Source: an uncultured Clostridia bacterium
Lineage (GTDB): Bacteria; Bacillota; Clostridia; Lachnospirales; Lachnospiraceae
DNA length: 64,000 nucleotides
Reading direction: 5' to 3'
NCBI GenBank assembly: GCA_948472945.1
Contig: CAOKVX010000001.1
Coordinates: forward strand, 62,001-126,000
Notes under the pieces: model-generated
Seen by the model: only the letters and a program-made list of their open reading frames with translations
Told to the model about the DNA's origin: nothing
The model's database searches: none
In this document: positions 54,706 to 63,865 of the stretch, one piece after another
Position numbering within the stretch: the first letter of the stretch is position 1
Layout of the letters: the number at the start of each line of letters is the position of its first letter
Position numbers and translations under genes: made by a program

Positions 54706-55494
54706 TTGTTTAAAACCGGAGAAATAATTAACGACAGATATATTATAAGAAAAAAAATCGGAAAGGGCGGTATGTCAGAAGTTTACTTGGCCTATGATAC
54801 TGTTAAGAAAGGGCGGTCCGCTCTAAAATGCAGCGGCAGTAGTATGCCGCTGGCAAAGGAATATCATATTATGAAATCATTAAACTGTAACGGAGTGCCT
54901 GAGGTTTTTGAGTTCTTTGTATATAAGGGGGCTGCTTTTATGTCGCTTGAATATATAGAGGGCGTTACGCTTGAGGAGGTTATTGAAAACTGGCAGAGTT
55001 CTGAAAAGATTAGTGATTACACAGAGCTTGCACATATTATTATTAATATATGTATTACCGCATATTATCTTAACAGGGATGAGAATATATTATATCTTGA
55101 TTACAAGCCGTCTAATATAATTGCAGGGGTAAAGGGTGTGTTTCTGATTGATTTTGGGGCTGCAATAGATATGAAAGATGCTTATAGTAGGGATGGTATT
55201 GCGTTTTATGGAACAGAAAGATACACTGCCCCAGAGCAGAAAGACGCAGGACGAACTGCCGACGCCCGCACCGACGTATTCCAAATAGGAGCTCTTATGG
55301 AATATGTTATAAAAAAATGCGGCGTCAAGGATAAGGCTTTGAAAGCTATTGCAAAAAGGTGCAGGAATAAAAGGTTATCAGTCAGGTTTTCTTCCGCAAA
55401 AGAGGTTGCATCACTGCTTGCGGGATGTATTAAATATAACGGACAGGTTTACGGAAAAGAGTGCAAAAAATGTGGAGATGTAGTACAATACTGA
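54706..55494 (+). CDS. Soluble Ser/Thr protein kinase
   Basis: 262-residue Hanks-type kinase without membrane segment or PASTA repeats. Glycine loop IGKGGMSEVY, ATP lysine Lys41 in SALK, catalytic loop YLDYKPSN with Asp132, DFG at Asp149 and YTAPEQ. All catalytic residues are present, but the HRD histidine/arginine are replaced (YLD). The C terminus ends with a CKKC pair. Start is TTG (GGAAGGTGG 5 bases upstream). Third gene of the FHA / PP2C-like / kinase set; likely substrates are the neighbours or an unlinked target (inference). Confidence 0.88.
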   Translation: MFKTGEIINDRYIIRKKIGKGGMSEVYLAYDTVKKGRSALKCSGSSMPLAKEYHIMKSLNCNGVPEVFEFFVYKGAAFMSLEYIEGVTLEEVIENWQSSEKISDYTELAHIIINICITAYYLNRDENILYLDYKPSNIIAGVKGVFLIDFGAAIDMKDAYSRDGIAFYGTERYTAPEQKDAGRTADARTDVFQIGALMEYVIKKCGVKDKALKAIAKRCRNKRLSVRFSSAKEVASLLAGCIKYNGQVYGKECKKCGDVVQY

Positions 55495-55576
55495 GTAGGA
55501 GAAGAACATATAGCAAGTTTGCGGCATTACGCATAATAAGCGTATGTTGTTAGCGGTGAGATTAGGGGTATCAGTT

Positions 55577-56617
55577 ATGGACGGTGAAAAAAAAAGGAAG
55601 TGGTTTGACCCGTTTATCGGAATAATTATTGTTATATCAATTGTTGCCGTAGTAGTTACCGTTATTAATTTTACTGAGGTGAGAAACAGTATTGATATGT
55701 ACTGTGACAGTAAAACGGCGGAACAACATGATGTTTATTCACATCATTACGTTATTTTAACAGACGGCAACGAAAATGAATTATGGAAAGATATATATAA
55801 TTACGCCAATGAGTATGCGAATGTAAATGATGCGTATGTTGAAAAGGCAGGAGATAATCTTATTGAAGAATATTCAAAAGCTGAGCTTATGGATATGGCA
55901 ATACTTGCGGATGTTGACGGAATAATAGTTGAGGGAGACGATAGCGGGGAACTTTCAATGCTCATTGACAGGGCAAGGGATAACGATATACCCGTTGTTA
56001 CAGTTATGACAGATTCCCCTGAAAGCATGCGTAACAGCTATGTCGGGATTAGCGGGTATGATATAGGGCTGGAATTTGGAGAGAGAGTAGTTAACTTGGC
56101 GGACGAGGGCGGTAAGGAGATACATGAAATCATGATACTGTTAAGTAAGGGAGAGAATTCACAGAATACAATGTATCTTTCTCTTATGGAACGGCTGTCT
56201 AGAGACTGCAATTTTGATGTGGATGTAAGGATTATTGACAGTACGACATCGTTCAGCGCCGACGAGGCAATAAGAGATGTACTTATTAATATGAATAATG
56301 TTCCGGATGTAATGGTATGTCTCTCGGACGGTATTACAAAAAGCGCGTATCAGAGTTTAATCGAATATAACAAGGTAAAAGGCACATATCTTTTGGGGGT
56401 AGCGCTGTCGGACGAGGTATTCTCAGCCGTTCGAAAGGGACTAGTTAAATGCGCCATATCAGTTGATAAAAAACAGATGGGAATAAATTGTGTGGATGCG
56501 CTTCTTGAATATGAAAATACAGGTTATGTGAGCGAATATATTATGGTTGATACAACCCTTGTAAATATAGAGAATGTGGGTGGATTGATTTATGATAAAA
56601 ATAAAGGGTCTGATTAA
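55577..56617 (+). CDS. Membrane-anchored periplasmic-binding-domain protein (sensor partner)
   Basis: 346 residues from ATG 55577 (TTAGGGGT upstream). A charged N terminus (MDGEKKRKWFDPF) leads into one uncleaved membrane segment (about 14-35). The outer part (50-340) is a type-I periplasmic binding fold of the LacI/RbsB class: ADVDGIIVEGDDSGELSMLIDRARDNDIPVVTVMTDSP, NSYVGISGYDIGLEFGERV, PDVMVCLSDGITKSAYQSLIEY. It overlaps the histidine kinase gene by 26 bases, so it most likely binds a sugar and signals to the kinase. No transport genes are fused to it. Confidence 0.82.
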   Translation: MDGEKKRKWFDPFIGIIIVISIVAVVVTVINFTEVRNSIDMYCDSKTAEQHDVYSHHYVILTDGNENELWKDIYNYANEYANVNDAYVEKAGDNLIEEYSKAELMDMAILADVDGIIVEGDDSGELSMLIDRARDNDIPVVTVMTDSPESMRNSYVGISGYDIGLEFGERVVNLADEGGKEIHEIMILLSKGENSQNTMYLSLMERLSRDCNFDVDVRIIDSTTSFSADEAIRDVLINMNNVPDVMVCLSDGITKSAYQSLIEYNKVKGTYLLGVALSDEVFSAVRKGLVKCAISVDKKQMGINCVDALLEYENTGYVSEYIMVDTTLVNIENVGGLIYDKNKGSD

Positions 56618-58103
56618 CAAATATAGGGTTTCCATACGTTTTCGCGTGATGTTAATCTGCATTGGCATAATGTCTGTCCTAATGCTTGTCAATGTATATA
56701 ATTATGTTAACATAAATGAGATGATTGAAAATATAAATCTTGTATACGTTAATAATTTTAGGCTGAACGAATTAAAGGAAGAATTATTAAGCGTACAAAG
56801 CTGTATGACTGAATATTTGGAAAACAAAAATACTGATTCAATGGAGAATTATTACCGTCATGTGCAGATATACCGTGAGATGATGTCTGAGCTTAACAGA
56901 GACGTTATTGACGGGCAGTTTTATATTATGGAAAAGAATATATTTAATATATCTGAGGCGTACATTGAGTGTACAGATAGGGCGATAGAGTACAAAAGAG
57001 GGCGCAATGCACCGAAATACCGCATGGAATATTTACAGTCGGATAAGATGAAAAGATATCTGACGTCATATATTGACAGTCTCAACAACTCTAGATTCAA
57101 AGCCAATTCGGACAATCATAAAATTATGATAGATGTGCTTGAATATACACAGAAGATATCTATTATAACATTATTGATTGTTATCGGTTCCACGTTAATA
57201 TTAATATATGCCGCAACGACGCGTATAATGTTTCCACTGAGAAGGCTTGCGGCAACTGCAGAGATTGTTGCAGGTGGGAAACTTGATGTTGAACCTGTGG
57301 AGATAACCACTAACGATGAGATAGGTGTTGTCACAAAAGCATTTAATAAGATGCTTTTCAGCATAAGGGCATATATAGATAAAATAACCGAGAACATGGA
57401 GAGGGAAAGGATTCTTCAGGAAAAAGAGCTTCTTATGAACACACATCTTAAGGAGGCGCAGCTTAATTATCTGCAGTCGCAGATTAATCCTCATTTTCTT
57501 TTTAATACGCTCAACGCCGGGGCACAGCTTGCTATGATGGAGGATGCGGGAAAGACTTATGAATATATTCAGAATGTGGCCGAGTTTTACAGGTACAATA
57601 TAAATAATAATAAAATTGTTTCTCTGTCAGATGAGCTGGAGATTGTTGATAACTACATGTACATAATAAATGTGCGGTATTCAGGGGATTTAAGTTATTC
57701 AAAAGATATATATGAAGATGTAACGTCGGTGCTTGTTCCGTCTATGATTCTGCAGCCAATTGTTGAAAATTCAGTTAGATACAGTGTTGGTGTAGTTGGG
57801 AGGAAAGCACATATAAGTATTTCAATCACAAGGGAGGATGATTATATATGTATAAGGGTTTCAGATAATGGAAAAGGTATGACGGAAGATACAATTAATG
57901 AAGTTCTCAATGAAGACAGAAGCGAACTTAATGATTATAAACACGATATACAAAATAAACATGGGTCAAACGGGGTAGGGCTCAAAAATGTTATAGCCAG
58001 GCTAAGGCTTTATTTTGAAGCTGACAATGTTATGGAAATATACAGCGAGGGTTCAGGAAAGGGAACACAGATTACAGTTTTGATTCCGTATATAGATTGT
58101 TGA
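56592..58103 (+). CDS. Sensor histidine kinase, YesM/LytS-like
   Basis: 503 residues: TM1 about 15-37, an extracytoplasmic helical segment to about 190, TM2 about 192-215, HAMP 215-268, His_kinase domain with the phosphorylation motif QSQINPHFLFNTL (His301), and an ATPase domain with SDNGKGM and GVGLKNVIARL. It autophosphorylates and passes phosphate to the response regulator encoded 20 bases downstream. The overlap with the binding-protein gene indicates strict co-translation. Confidence 0.93.
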   Translation: MIKIKGLINKYRVSIRFRVMLICIGIMSVLMLVNVYNYVNINEMIENINLVYVNNFRLNELKEELLSVQSCMTEYLENKNTDSMENYYRHVQIYREMMSELNRDVIDGQFYIMEKNIFNISEAYIECTDRAIEYKRGRNAPKYRMEYLQSDKMKRYLTSYIDSLNNSRFKANSDNHKIMIDVLEYTQKISIITLLIVIGSTLILIYAATTRIMFPLRRLAATAEIVAGGKLDVEPVEITTNDEIGVVTKAFNKMLFSIRAYIDKITENMERERILQEKELLMNTHLKEAQLNYLQSQINPHFLFNTLNAGAQLAMMEDAGKTYEYIQNVAEFYRYNINNNKIVSLSDELEIVDNYMYIINVRYSGDLSYSKDIYEDVTSVLVPSMILQPIVENSVRYSVGVVGRKAHISISITREDDYICIRVSDNGKGMTEDTINEVLNEDRSELNDYKHDIQNKHGSNGVGLKNVIARLRLYFEADNVMEIYSEGSGKGTQITVLIPYIDC

Positions 58104-58122
58104 CAAGGCTATGGGGGATACT

Positions 58123-59721
58123 ATGTATAAAATAATGATTGCAGATGATGAAGGAATAACCGTAGAAGGATTACAATACATAATTAGTAAAAATTTTGAA
58201 GGGCAGTGTTCTGTTGAATATGCAAAAACCGGGCGCGAGGTTATAGAAAAGGCTGAGACATTTAGGCCTGACATCACATTTATGGACATACATATGCCCG
58301 GTATTAATGGTATTGATGCTATTAGGGAGATAAAAAAAACACAGCCGGCAATTAAATTTATAATACTGAGCGCATATGATAAATTTAGTTATGCTAAAAA
58401 TGCGATTGAGCTGGGAGTTTTTAAATATCTAAACAAACCGATAGAAAAGCAACAGATTGTCGAGGTTATTAAGGAGGCAATGTCATCAATTGACAGGAAT
58501 AGGGAGGCAAGAAGCGAAGATTTAAAGATAAGGGAAAAACTTGAAACTGTAGTTCCGATGATTGAAAATGGATTTATTTATGATTTACTGTTCAGGGAAA
58601 ATAACAACACTGATATTATGAATTTTAAAAATATTCTTGGAATTGAACAGAAGTATGGATATATTATAATATTTGAGTTTGGTGAGAGCATTTCAGGCAG
58701 CAGTATGACTAACATACCTGGAACAACCGTTATACTGCAGCGTGAGTATAGCAATATAAGGGAGATTATAGCCGATGAGTTCCAAAATGCGGTTTCGTGT
58801 AATCCGCTTGCCAATAAGATAGTAGTATATATACCGCATGACGGGGCGGAACTTGATTACAGGCTGCGGTCAATTGTTGTTGATAAGGCGCGTAGCAGCG
58901 CTGATTCACTGTCGGCAAGGCTTGGACTTGAGGTGAGGATAGGGATTGGCGGGATTAAAACTACTAAAGATATGAAAGAATCATATAGGGAAGCTCTTGG
59001 CGCTATTGCGATAACCGACAGAAAGGTTGCACATGCGGACGACGTATCGGTAAATATAATTTATGAAGAGGATTATCCTATTATGATAGAGAAAAATCTT
59101 TTCAAGAGCGTTGAACAGGGCAATACTGAGTCAGCTCTGGATGAGGCCGGTAGATTTTATGAATGGATGACTGAATGCTCTAATGGAAATGAATATGATA
59201 TTAGGCTTAAAGTTCTTGAGTTTGTTCTTAGGTCGGAGAAAATAGCGCATGAGCTGAGCGGTACAAGTTATGTATTCAGTTCAAGAAGCGGATATTTGCC
59301 TGCAGTCAATAGCATGAAGCTTGACAATGAACTCAGGGAGTGGTTTTTGAGCAAGGTGAAATCAGCCGCGGTTAAGGTTGCAAACACGAAAAAAGATAAA
59401 AAGGGAAGCGTAATTAATAGGGCGATTGAATTTATTAATAAAAACTATAACAGCATACTGTCATTGGATGATGTCTCTATGGAAGTGGACGTTACACCGT
59501 ATTATTTCAGCAGGCTTTTTAAGGAAGAAATGAACATAGGCTTTGTAGAGTATGTTGCGAAGCTTAGGATTGAGAAAGCAAAGGAGCTTTTGAACTGCAG
59601 CGACATGTCAATGAAAGAGATATGTCTTGAGGTTGGGTATACGGACCCTAATTATTTCAGCAGGCAGTTTAAGAAATACGAGGGGGTAAGTCCTACGGAG
59701 TACAGGGAGGGGTTGCCATGA
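58123..59721 (+). CDS. Response regulator with AraC-type output (YesN-like)
   Basis: 532 residues from ATG 58123, with GGGGGA just upstream. Receiver domain 1-122 with phospho-acceptor Asp55 (TFMDIHMPG) and lysine in KYLNKP; a middle domain of unknown fold; C-terminal AraC helix-turn-helix pair (about 430-530, SMKEICLEVGYTDPNYFSRQFKKYEGVSPTEYR). The likely target is the sugar transporter downstream. Its stop overlaps the next start (ATGA). Confidence 0.93.
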   Translation: MYKIMIADDEGITVEGLQYIISKNFEGQCSVEYAKTGREVIEKAETFRPDITFMDIHMPGINGIDAIREIKKTQPAIKFIILSAYDKFSYAKNAIELGVFKYLNKPIEKQQIVEVIKEAMSSIDRNREARSEDLKIREKLETVVPMIENGFIYDLLFRENNNTDIMNFKNILGIEQKYGYIIIFEFGESISGSSMTNIPGTTVILQREYSNIREIIADEFQNAVSCNPLANKIVVYIPHDGAELDYRLRSIVVDKARSSADSLSARLGLEVRIGIGGIKTTKDMKESYREALGAIAITDRKVAHADDVSVNIIYEEDYPIMIEKNLFKSVEQGNTESALDEAGRFYEWMTECSNGNEYDIRLKVLEFVLRSEKIAHELSGTSYVFSSRSGYLPAVNSMKLDNELREWFLSKVKSAAVKVANTKKDKKGSVINRAIEFINKNYNSILSLDDVSMEVDVTPYYFSRLFKEEMNIGFVEYVAKLRIEKAKELLNCSDMSMKEICLEVGYTDPNYFSRQFKKYEGVSPTEYREGLP

Positions 59722-60797
59722 GCAGAATAAAGTTATCTTCATACGCTATTTTAATATTACTAATTGTACTATCTCTTTTTTCCGGATGTGTAAATGAGGA
59801 ACTCGGTGATGATGTCTCAGAGATGCAGGGTGATATGGTACAGATAGGATTCAGCTTTGACTCATTTGTTATAGAGAGATGGACGAGGGATAAGGAGGTT
59901 TTTGTATCAGCCGCGGTTTCTATGGGGGCAGATGTTAACGTACAGAACGCAAACGGAGATTTGGAGACACAGCGTGAGCAGATAAGTCATTTTATAAAAA
60001 AGTCTGTTGATGTAATTGTTATTGTGGCCACAGATTCGGACGGTCTTTCTGATGTCGTATCAGATGCGGTCAAGAAAGGTATAAGAGTGATTGCGTATGA
60101 CAGGATGATTAATAATGCGGATATTGACCTATATATATCATTTGACAATGAAAAGGTCGGGACGCTTATGGCTGAAGCTCTAATCGGTGTTGCCGGGGAT
60201 GGCGCCAGGTGCCTCATGTTATGCGGGCCAAATACAGACGACAATGTTGAGAGGGTTGTAAAGGGATTTAAAAAAACAGTTGAGAATAGCGGATTAAGCA
60301 TTGAGGGTATGATGAATGCTGAGAATTGGAGGGCGGAGACGGCATATGAATATCTTGAGGATAACAGCGATATCCTTCCTCATATTGACGGAATAATGTG
60401 CGGTAATGATAATCTCGCGACACAGACGGTAAAATACCTTGCGGAGAAAGGACTTGCCGGCAAAATTTCTGTTGTTGGACAGGATGCGGATTTGGAGGCC
60501 TGCCAGAGAATCGTCGAGGGAACTCAGTTAATGACCGTATATAAGCCGGTCGAATATCTGGCATATACGGCGGCTGAAGCGGCGGTGTCGCTCGCAAAAT
60601 CCGGTGGACTTTCACAGATGTCTACATATTATGAAGATAAGGGGGGGAAGTGTATTAAGATTAATACAGACGATGGACGCTCGTTTGATTGTATCAGCCT
60701 TGAACCTGCCCCGGTTGATGCCGAAAATATGGATTCGGTTATTATAGACGGGGGATTTCATCTAAGTGAAGAAGTATATTTAAATGTTAAGCGTTAA
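59718..60797 (+). CDS. XylF/ChvE-like sugar-binding lipoprotein
   Basis: 359-residue lipoprotein: lipobox LFSGC (Cys about 24), then a type-I sugar-binding fold: DSFVIERWTRDKEVFVSAAVSMGADVNVQNANGDLETQREQI, KGIRVIAYDRMINNADIDLYISFDNEKVG, DGIMCGNDNLATQTVKYL, VVGQDAD. It resembles the ABC-transporter binding protein at 61032 but is the last gene of the two-component operon, before a terminator. It may be a dedicated ligand-presenting partner of the sensor rather than a transport protein (inference). Confidence 0.85.
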   Translation: MSRIKLSSYAILILLIVLSLFSGCVNEELGDDVSEMQGDMVQIGFSFDSFVIERWTRDKEVFVSAAVSMGADVNVQNANGDLETQREQISHFIKKSVDVIVIVATDSDGLSDVVSDAVKKGIRVIAYDRMINNADIDLYISFDNEKVGTLMAEALIGVAGDGARCLMLCGPNTDDNVERVVKGFKKTVENSGLSIEGMMNAENWRAETAYEYLEDNSDILPHIDGIMCGNDNLATQTVKYLAEKGLAGKISVVGQDADLEACQRIVEGTQLMTVYKPVEYLAYTAAEAAVSLAKSGGLSQMSTYYEDKGGKCIKINTDDGRSFDCISLEPAPVDAENMDSVIIDGGFHLSEEVYLNVKR

Positions 60798-60849
60798 AAT
60801 GAAAGTTAGAAAATCAAGAGTAAGATGTAAATGTTAACAAATTGTTAAT

Positions 60850-60910
60850 GACAGGATTATTTTGTTCATAATTATATTGCTTTGAACAAAATAATCCTAT
60901 CATTTTTTTT
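60850..60910 (+). terminator. Strong terminator after the sensor operon
   Basis: A 19-bp stem with one mismatch (60850-60868 with 60883-60901; GGATTATTTTGTTCA / TGAACAAAATAATCC core), 14-base loop, then ATTTTTTTTG. Confidence 0.92.
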
Positions 60911-60967
60911 GTTAATTTTTTTGATGTTAAATAATACAGAAAGTAACAAGTTAGTGCTAGTAATGCC

Positions 60968-60977
60968 GTGCTATAAT
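60968..60977 (+). promoter_or_regulatory. Extended -10 promoter of the sugar ABC operon
   Basis: GTGCTATAAT (TATAAT at 60972-60977 with TGC extension), about 55 bases before the start codon. No good -35 is seen, typical of activator-dependent promoters; the neighbouring response regulator is the obvious candidate. Confidence 0.55.
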
Positions 60978-61031
60978 TTATATGTAAGATATATTTTACA
61001 AAGTTTAACACAAAGAAGGAGGATAATGTTT

Positions 61032-62174
61032 ATGAGGAAGAAATTATTAGGGGTTTTACTAAGCGTTGCTATGGTAGCTTCACTATTGGCCGGCTGTGGA
61101 GATAAAAATGATAATACCCAAACGCCGGACAATCAGAATGAGACTGACGACGCAGGAGAAAATAACGACGGCGGAACAGACGATGCTTCAGGAGGGGGAC
61201 TGGTAGGTGTTGCAATGCCTACAAAAGACCTTCAGAGATGGAATCAGGATGGTTCGAACATGGAAACGGAGCTCAAGGCAGCAGGATATGAGGTAGACTT
61301 ACAGTATGCTTCCAATGATGTTAATACACAGGTATCACAGATAGAGAACATGATTTCAAACGGCTGTAAGGTTCTTGTAATTGCGTCAATTGAAGGAGAT
61401 TCGCTTGGTACGGTTATGGACCAGGCAAAGGAAGCAGGTATTCCGGTAATTGCATATGACAGGCTTATCATGAATTCAGAGGCGGTAACATATTACGCTA
61501 CATTTGATAATTATGTGGTTGGAAAGAAACAGGGTGAATATATTAGGGATGCCCTTGACCTTGATAATGCCGGAGACAAAACCTACAATATAGAATTTGT
61601 GACAGGTGACCCTGGAGATAACAATGTCAACTTCTTCTTTGGAGGGGCAATGGATGTTCTTCAGAAATATCTTGATGCCGGAACACTGGTATGTCGGTCG
61701 GGACAGACTGATAAAGATACGGTGGCTACAGTAAATTGGGATACGGGAGCGGCACAGACTAGGTTTGAGACAATTCTTTCATCATTCTATTCAGACGGAG
61801 AAAAACTTGACGCCGTTCTTGCATCAAACGATTCGACGGCCCTCGGTGTTGCTAATGCTCTGGCGTCAAGCTACAAGGGGGATTACCCTGTTCTTACAGG
61901 TCAGGATTGTGATATAGCTAGCGTGAAGAATATGATTGACGGCAAGCAGTCAATGTCGATATTCAAAGACACCCGTACCCTTGCTTCAAAGGTTGTCGAG
62001 ATGGTTGACGCAATTATGAAAGGCGGGGAGCCTGATATTAATGACAGGGAATCATATGATAACGGCGACCATGTAGTTCCTTCTTATCTATGCGAACCTG
62101 AATTTGCTGATATTAAAAATTACAAAGAGATATTAATTGATTCAGGATATTATTCAGAGGACGATTTAAAATAA
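61032..62174 (+). CDS. Sugar ABC transporter substrate-binding lipoprotein (ChvE/XylF type)
   Basis: 380 residues from the second ATG of ATGTTTATG; AAGGAGGA then lies 9 bases upstream. Lipobox SLLAGC (Cys about 22), an Asp/Asn/Gly-rich spacer, then the binding fold: GVAMPTKDLQRWNQDGSNMETELKAAGYEVDLQYASND, GIPVIAYDRLIMNSEAVTYYATFDNYVVG, DAVLASNDSTALGVANAL, LTGQDCD. Ligand is a sugar by family (xylose, arabinose, galactose or glucose). It is followed by the ATPase and permease. Confidence 0.93.
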   Translation: MRKKLLGVLLSVAMVASLLAGCGDKNDNTQTPDNQNETDDAGENNDGGTDDASGGGLVGVAMPTKDLQRWNQDGSNMETELKAAGYEVDLQYASNDVNTQVSQIENMISNGCKVLVIASIEGDSLGTVMDQAKEAGIPVIAYDRLIMNSEAVTYYATFDNYVVGKKQGEYIRDALDLDNAGDKTYNIEFVTGDPGDNNVNFFFGGAMDVLQKYLDAGTLVCRSGQTDKDTVATVNWDTGAAQTRFETILSSFYSDGEKLDAVLASNDSTALGVANALASSYKGDYPVLTGQDCDIASVKNMIDGKQSMSIFKDTRTLASKVVEMVDAIMKGGEPDINDRESYDNGDHVVPSYLCEPEFADIKNYKEILIDSGYYSEDDLK

Positions 62175-62192
62175 TATGGATTATTAAATTGG

Positions 62193-62223
62193 CAGGCGGG
62201 TGGAAATGTGCCCGCCTGTTTTA
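62193..62223 (+). terminator. Hairpin between binding protein and ATPase (partial terminator)
   Basis: CAGGCGGG / CCCGCCTG (62193-62200 with 62211-62218), 10-base loop, then TTTTA. The short T-run suggests partial read-through, giving more binding protein than ATPase. Confidence 0.65.
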
Positions 62224-62275
62224 GGTATGAGTTAGATTAATACTGATATTTCAAACTATGAAGGAGGAAAAAGTT

Positions 62276-63826
62276 TTGGCGGATATTTTACTTGAAATGA
62301 GAAATATTACGAAAACTTTCCCCGGAGTTAAAGCGCTGGATAATGTAAACTTCAAAGTAGAAAAGGGAGAGATTCATGCTCTTGTTGGAGAGAACGGTGC
62401 GGGAAAGTCCACTCTTATGAATGTTCTCAGCGGCACGTATCCTTATGGCTCATATGAGGGCGATATAATATATAATGGAGAGGTGTGCAGATTTAATAAA
62501 ATCAAAGACAGTGAGGAAAAAGGTATTGTCATTATTCATCAGGAGCTTGCGCTTATTCCTTATATGACAATAGGTGAAAATATGTTTCTGGGCAATGAGC
62601 GTGGAAGTAAGTTAGCCATTGACTGGGATGAAACCCACGGTATGGCATGCAGATATCTTAAAATAGTGGGACTTAATGAATCATCCGATGTTTTGATAAA
62701 AGATATTGGCGTTGGAAAGCAACAGCTTGTTGAGATAGCGAAGGCTTTAGCGAAAGATGCCAAACTGTTAATTTTGGATGAACCTACCTCTTCATTAAAT
62801 GAGGAGGATTCGAAAGCGCTTTTGGATTTGCTGCTTAGATTTAAGGAAGAGGGATTGACATCGATAATTATTTCTCATAAGTTGAACGAGGTTGCGTATG
62901 TTGCAGACCATATAACTGTGATTCGCGATGGCGCCACTATTGAGACTTTAGATAAGAAGACTGATGATATTACGGAGACTCGTATTATAAAGGGAATGGT
63001 TGGAAGGGAACTCTCCGACAGGTTTCCTAAGAGACCGGACGCTGATATTGGCGATATATGTATGGAGGTCAGGAACTGGAATGTATACCACCCTGTTTAT
63101 ACGGAAAGAAAGGTTGTTGACAATGTTTCATTTAACGTCAGAAAGGGAGAGGTTGTAGGGATATCAGGTCTTATGGGTGCAGGCAGGACTGAGCTTGCAA
63201 TGAGTATATTTGGTAGGAGCTATGGTTCCAATGCAAGCGGAGAGACAATACTTAATGGCAAAAAGGTTGTAATGAAAAGCGCACGTGATGCCATCAACAA
63301 TGGAATCGCATATGTCACTGAAGACCGTAAGGGCAATGGACTTATTCTGAACAAATCCATCAAGGAGAATACTACGCTTGCCAATATGGGAGGTATAAGC
63401 AGTAAGGGGGTAATTGACAGGAATAAGGAATATGCGGTTGCGGTTGAATACAAAAATAAGCTTAATACAAAGACTCCATCCGTGGAGCAGCTTGTATCAA
63501 ATCTGAGCGGAGGAAACCAGCAGAAAGTACTGCTTGCAAAATGGATGTTTACTGAGCCTGAAATCCTTATTCTTGACGAACCCACAAGAGGAATTGACGT
63601 CGGTGCAAAATATGAGATATATTGCATAATTAACCAGCTTGTTTCGGAAGGCAAATCGGTTATTATGATATCTTCTGAGCTGCCTGAGATTCTTGGTATG
63701 TCAGACAGAATATATGTAATGAATGACGGTAAAATAGTGGCGGAGCTAGACGCATGCGATGCCACTCAGGAGGTTATCATGTCCAAAATAATTAGTATGA
63801 ACGAAAAAACAGGCGGGGAAGTTTAA
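62276..63826 (+). CDS. Sugar ABC transporter ATPase (XylG/GguA/MglA type)
   Basis: 516 residues with two fused ATPase halves. First half: [21 protein letters not shown]; second half: [12 protein letters not shown] (degenerate P-loop, usual for this family), [28 protein letters not shown]. Start is TTG at 62276 with AAGGAGGAA 7 bases upstream; the in-frame ATG at 62258 overlaps that ribosome site. Energises uptake of the sugar captured by the preceding lipoprotein. Confidence 0.95.
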   Translation: MADILLEMRNITKTFPGVKALDNVNFKVEKGEIHALVGENGAGKSTLMNVLSGTYPYGSYEGDIIYNGEVCRFNKIKDSEEKGIVIIHQELALIPYMTIGENMFLGNERGSKLAIDWDETHGMACRYLKIVGLNESSDVLIKDIGVGKQQLVEIAKALAKDAKLLILDEPTSSLNEEDSKALLDLLLRFKEEGLTSIIISHKLNEVAYVADHITVIRDGATIETLDKKTDDITETRIIKGMVGRELSDRFPKRPDADIGDICMEVRNWNVYHPVYTERKVVDNVSFNVRKGEVVGISGLMGAGRTELAMSIFGRSYGSNASGETILNGKKVVMKSARDAINNGIAYVTEDRKGNGLILNKSIKENTTLANMGGISSKGVIDRNKEYAVAVEYKNKLNTKTPSVEQLVSNLSGGNQQKVLLAKWMFTEPEILILDEPTRGIDVGAKYEIYCIINQLVSEGKSVIMISSELPEILGMSDRIYVMNDGKIVAELDACDATQEVIMSKIISMNEKTGGEV

Positions 63827-63865
63827 CGAATTAACTATATTATGCATTTGAATATGGAGGTAGCT

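Noticed and set aside
41147-55494. The Ser/Thr kinase at 54706 as the IreK partner of IreB
   Set aside because: IreK-type kinases are membrane proteins with PASTA repeats; this one is soluble and unlinked to ireB, so the pairing is not supported.
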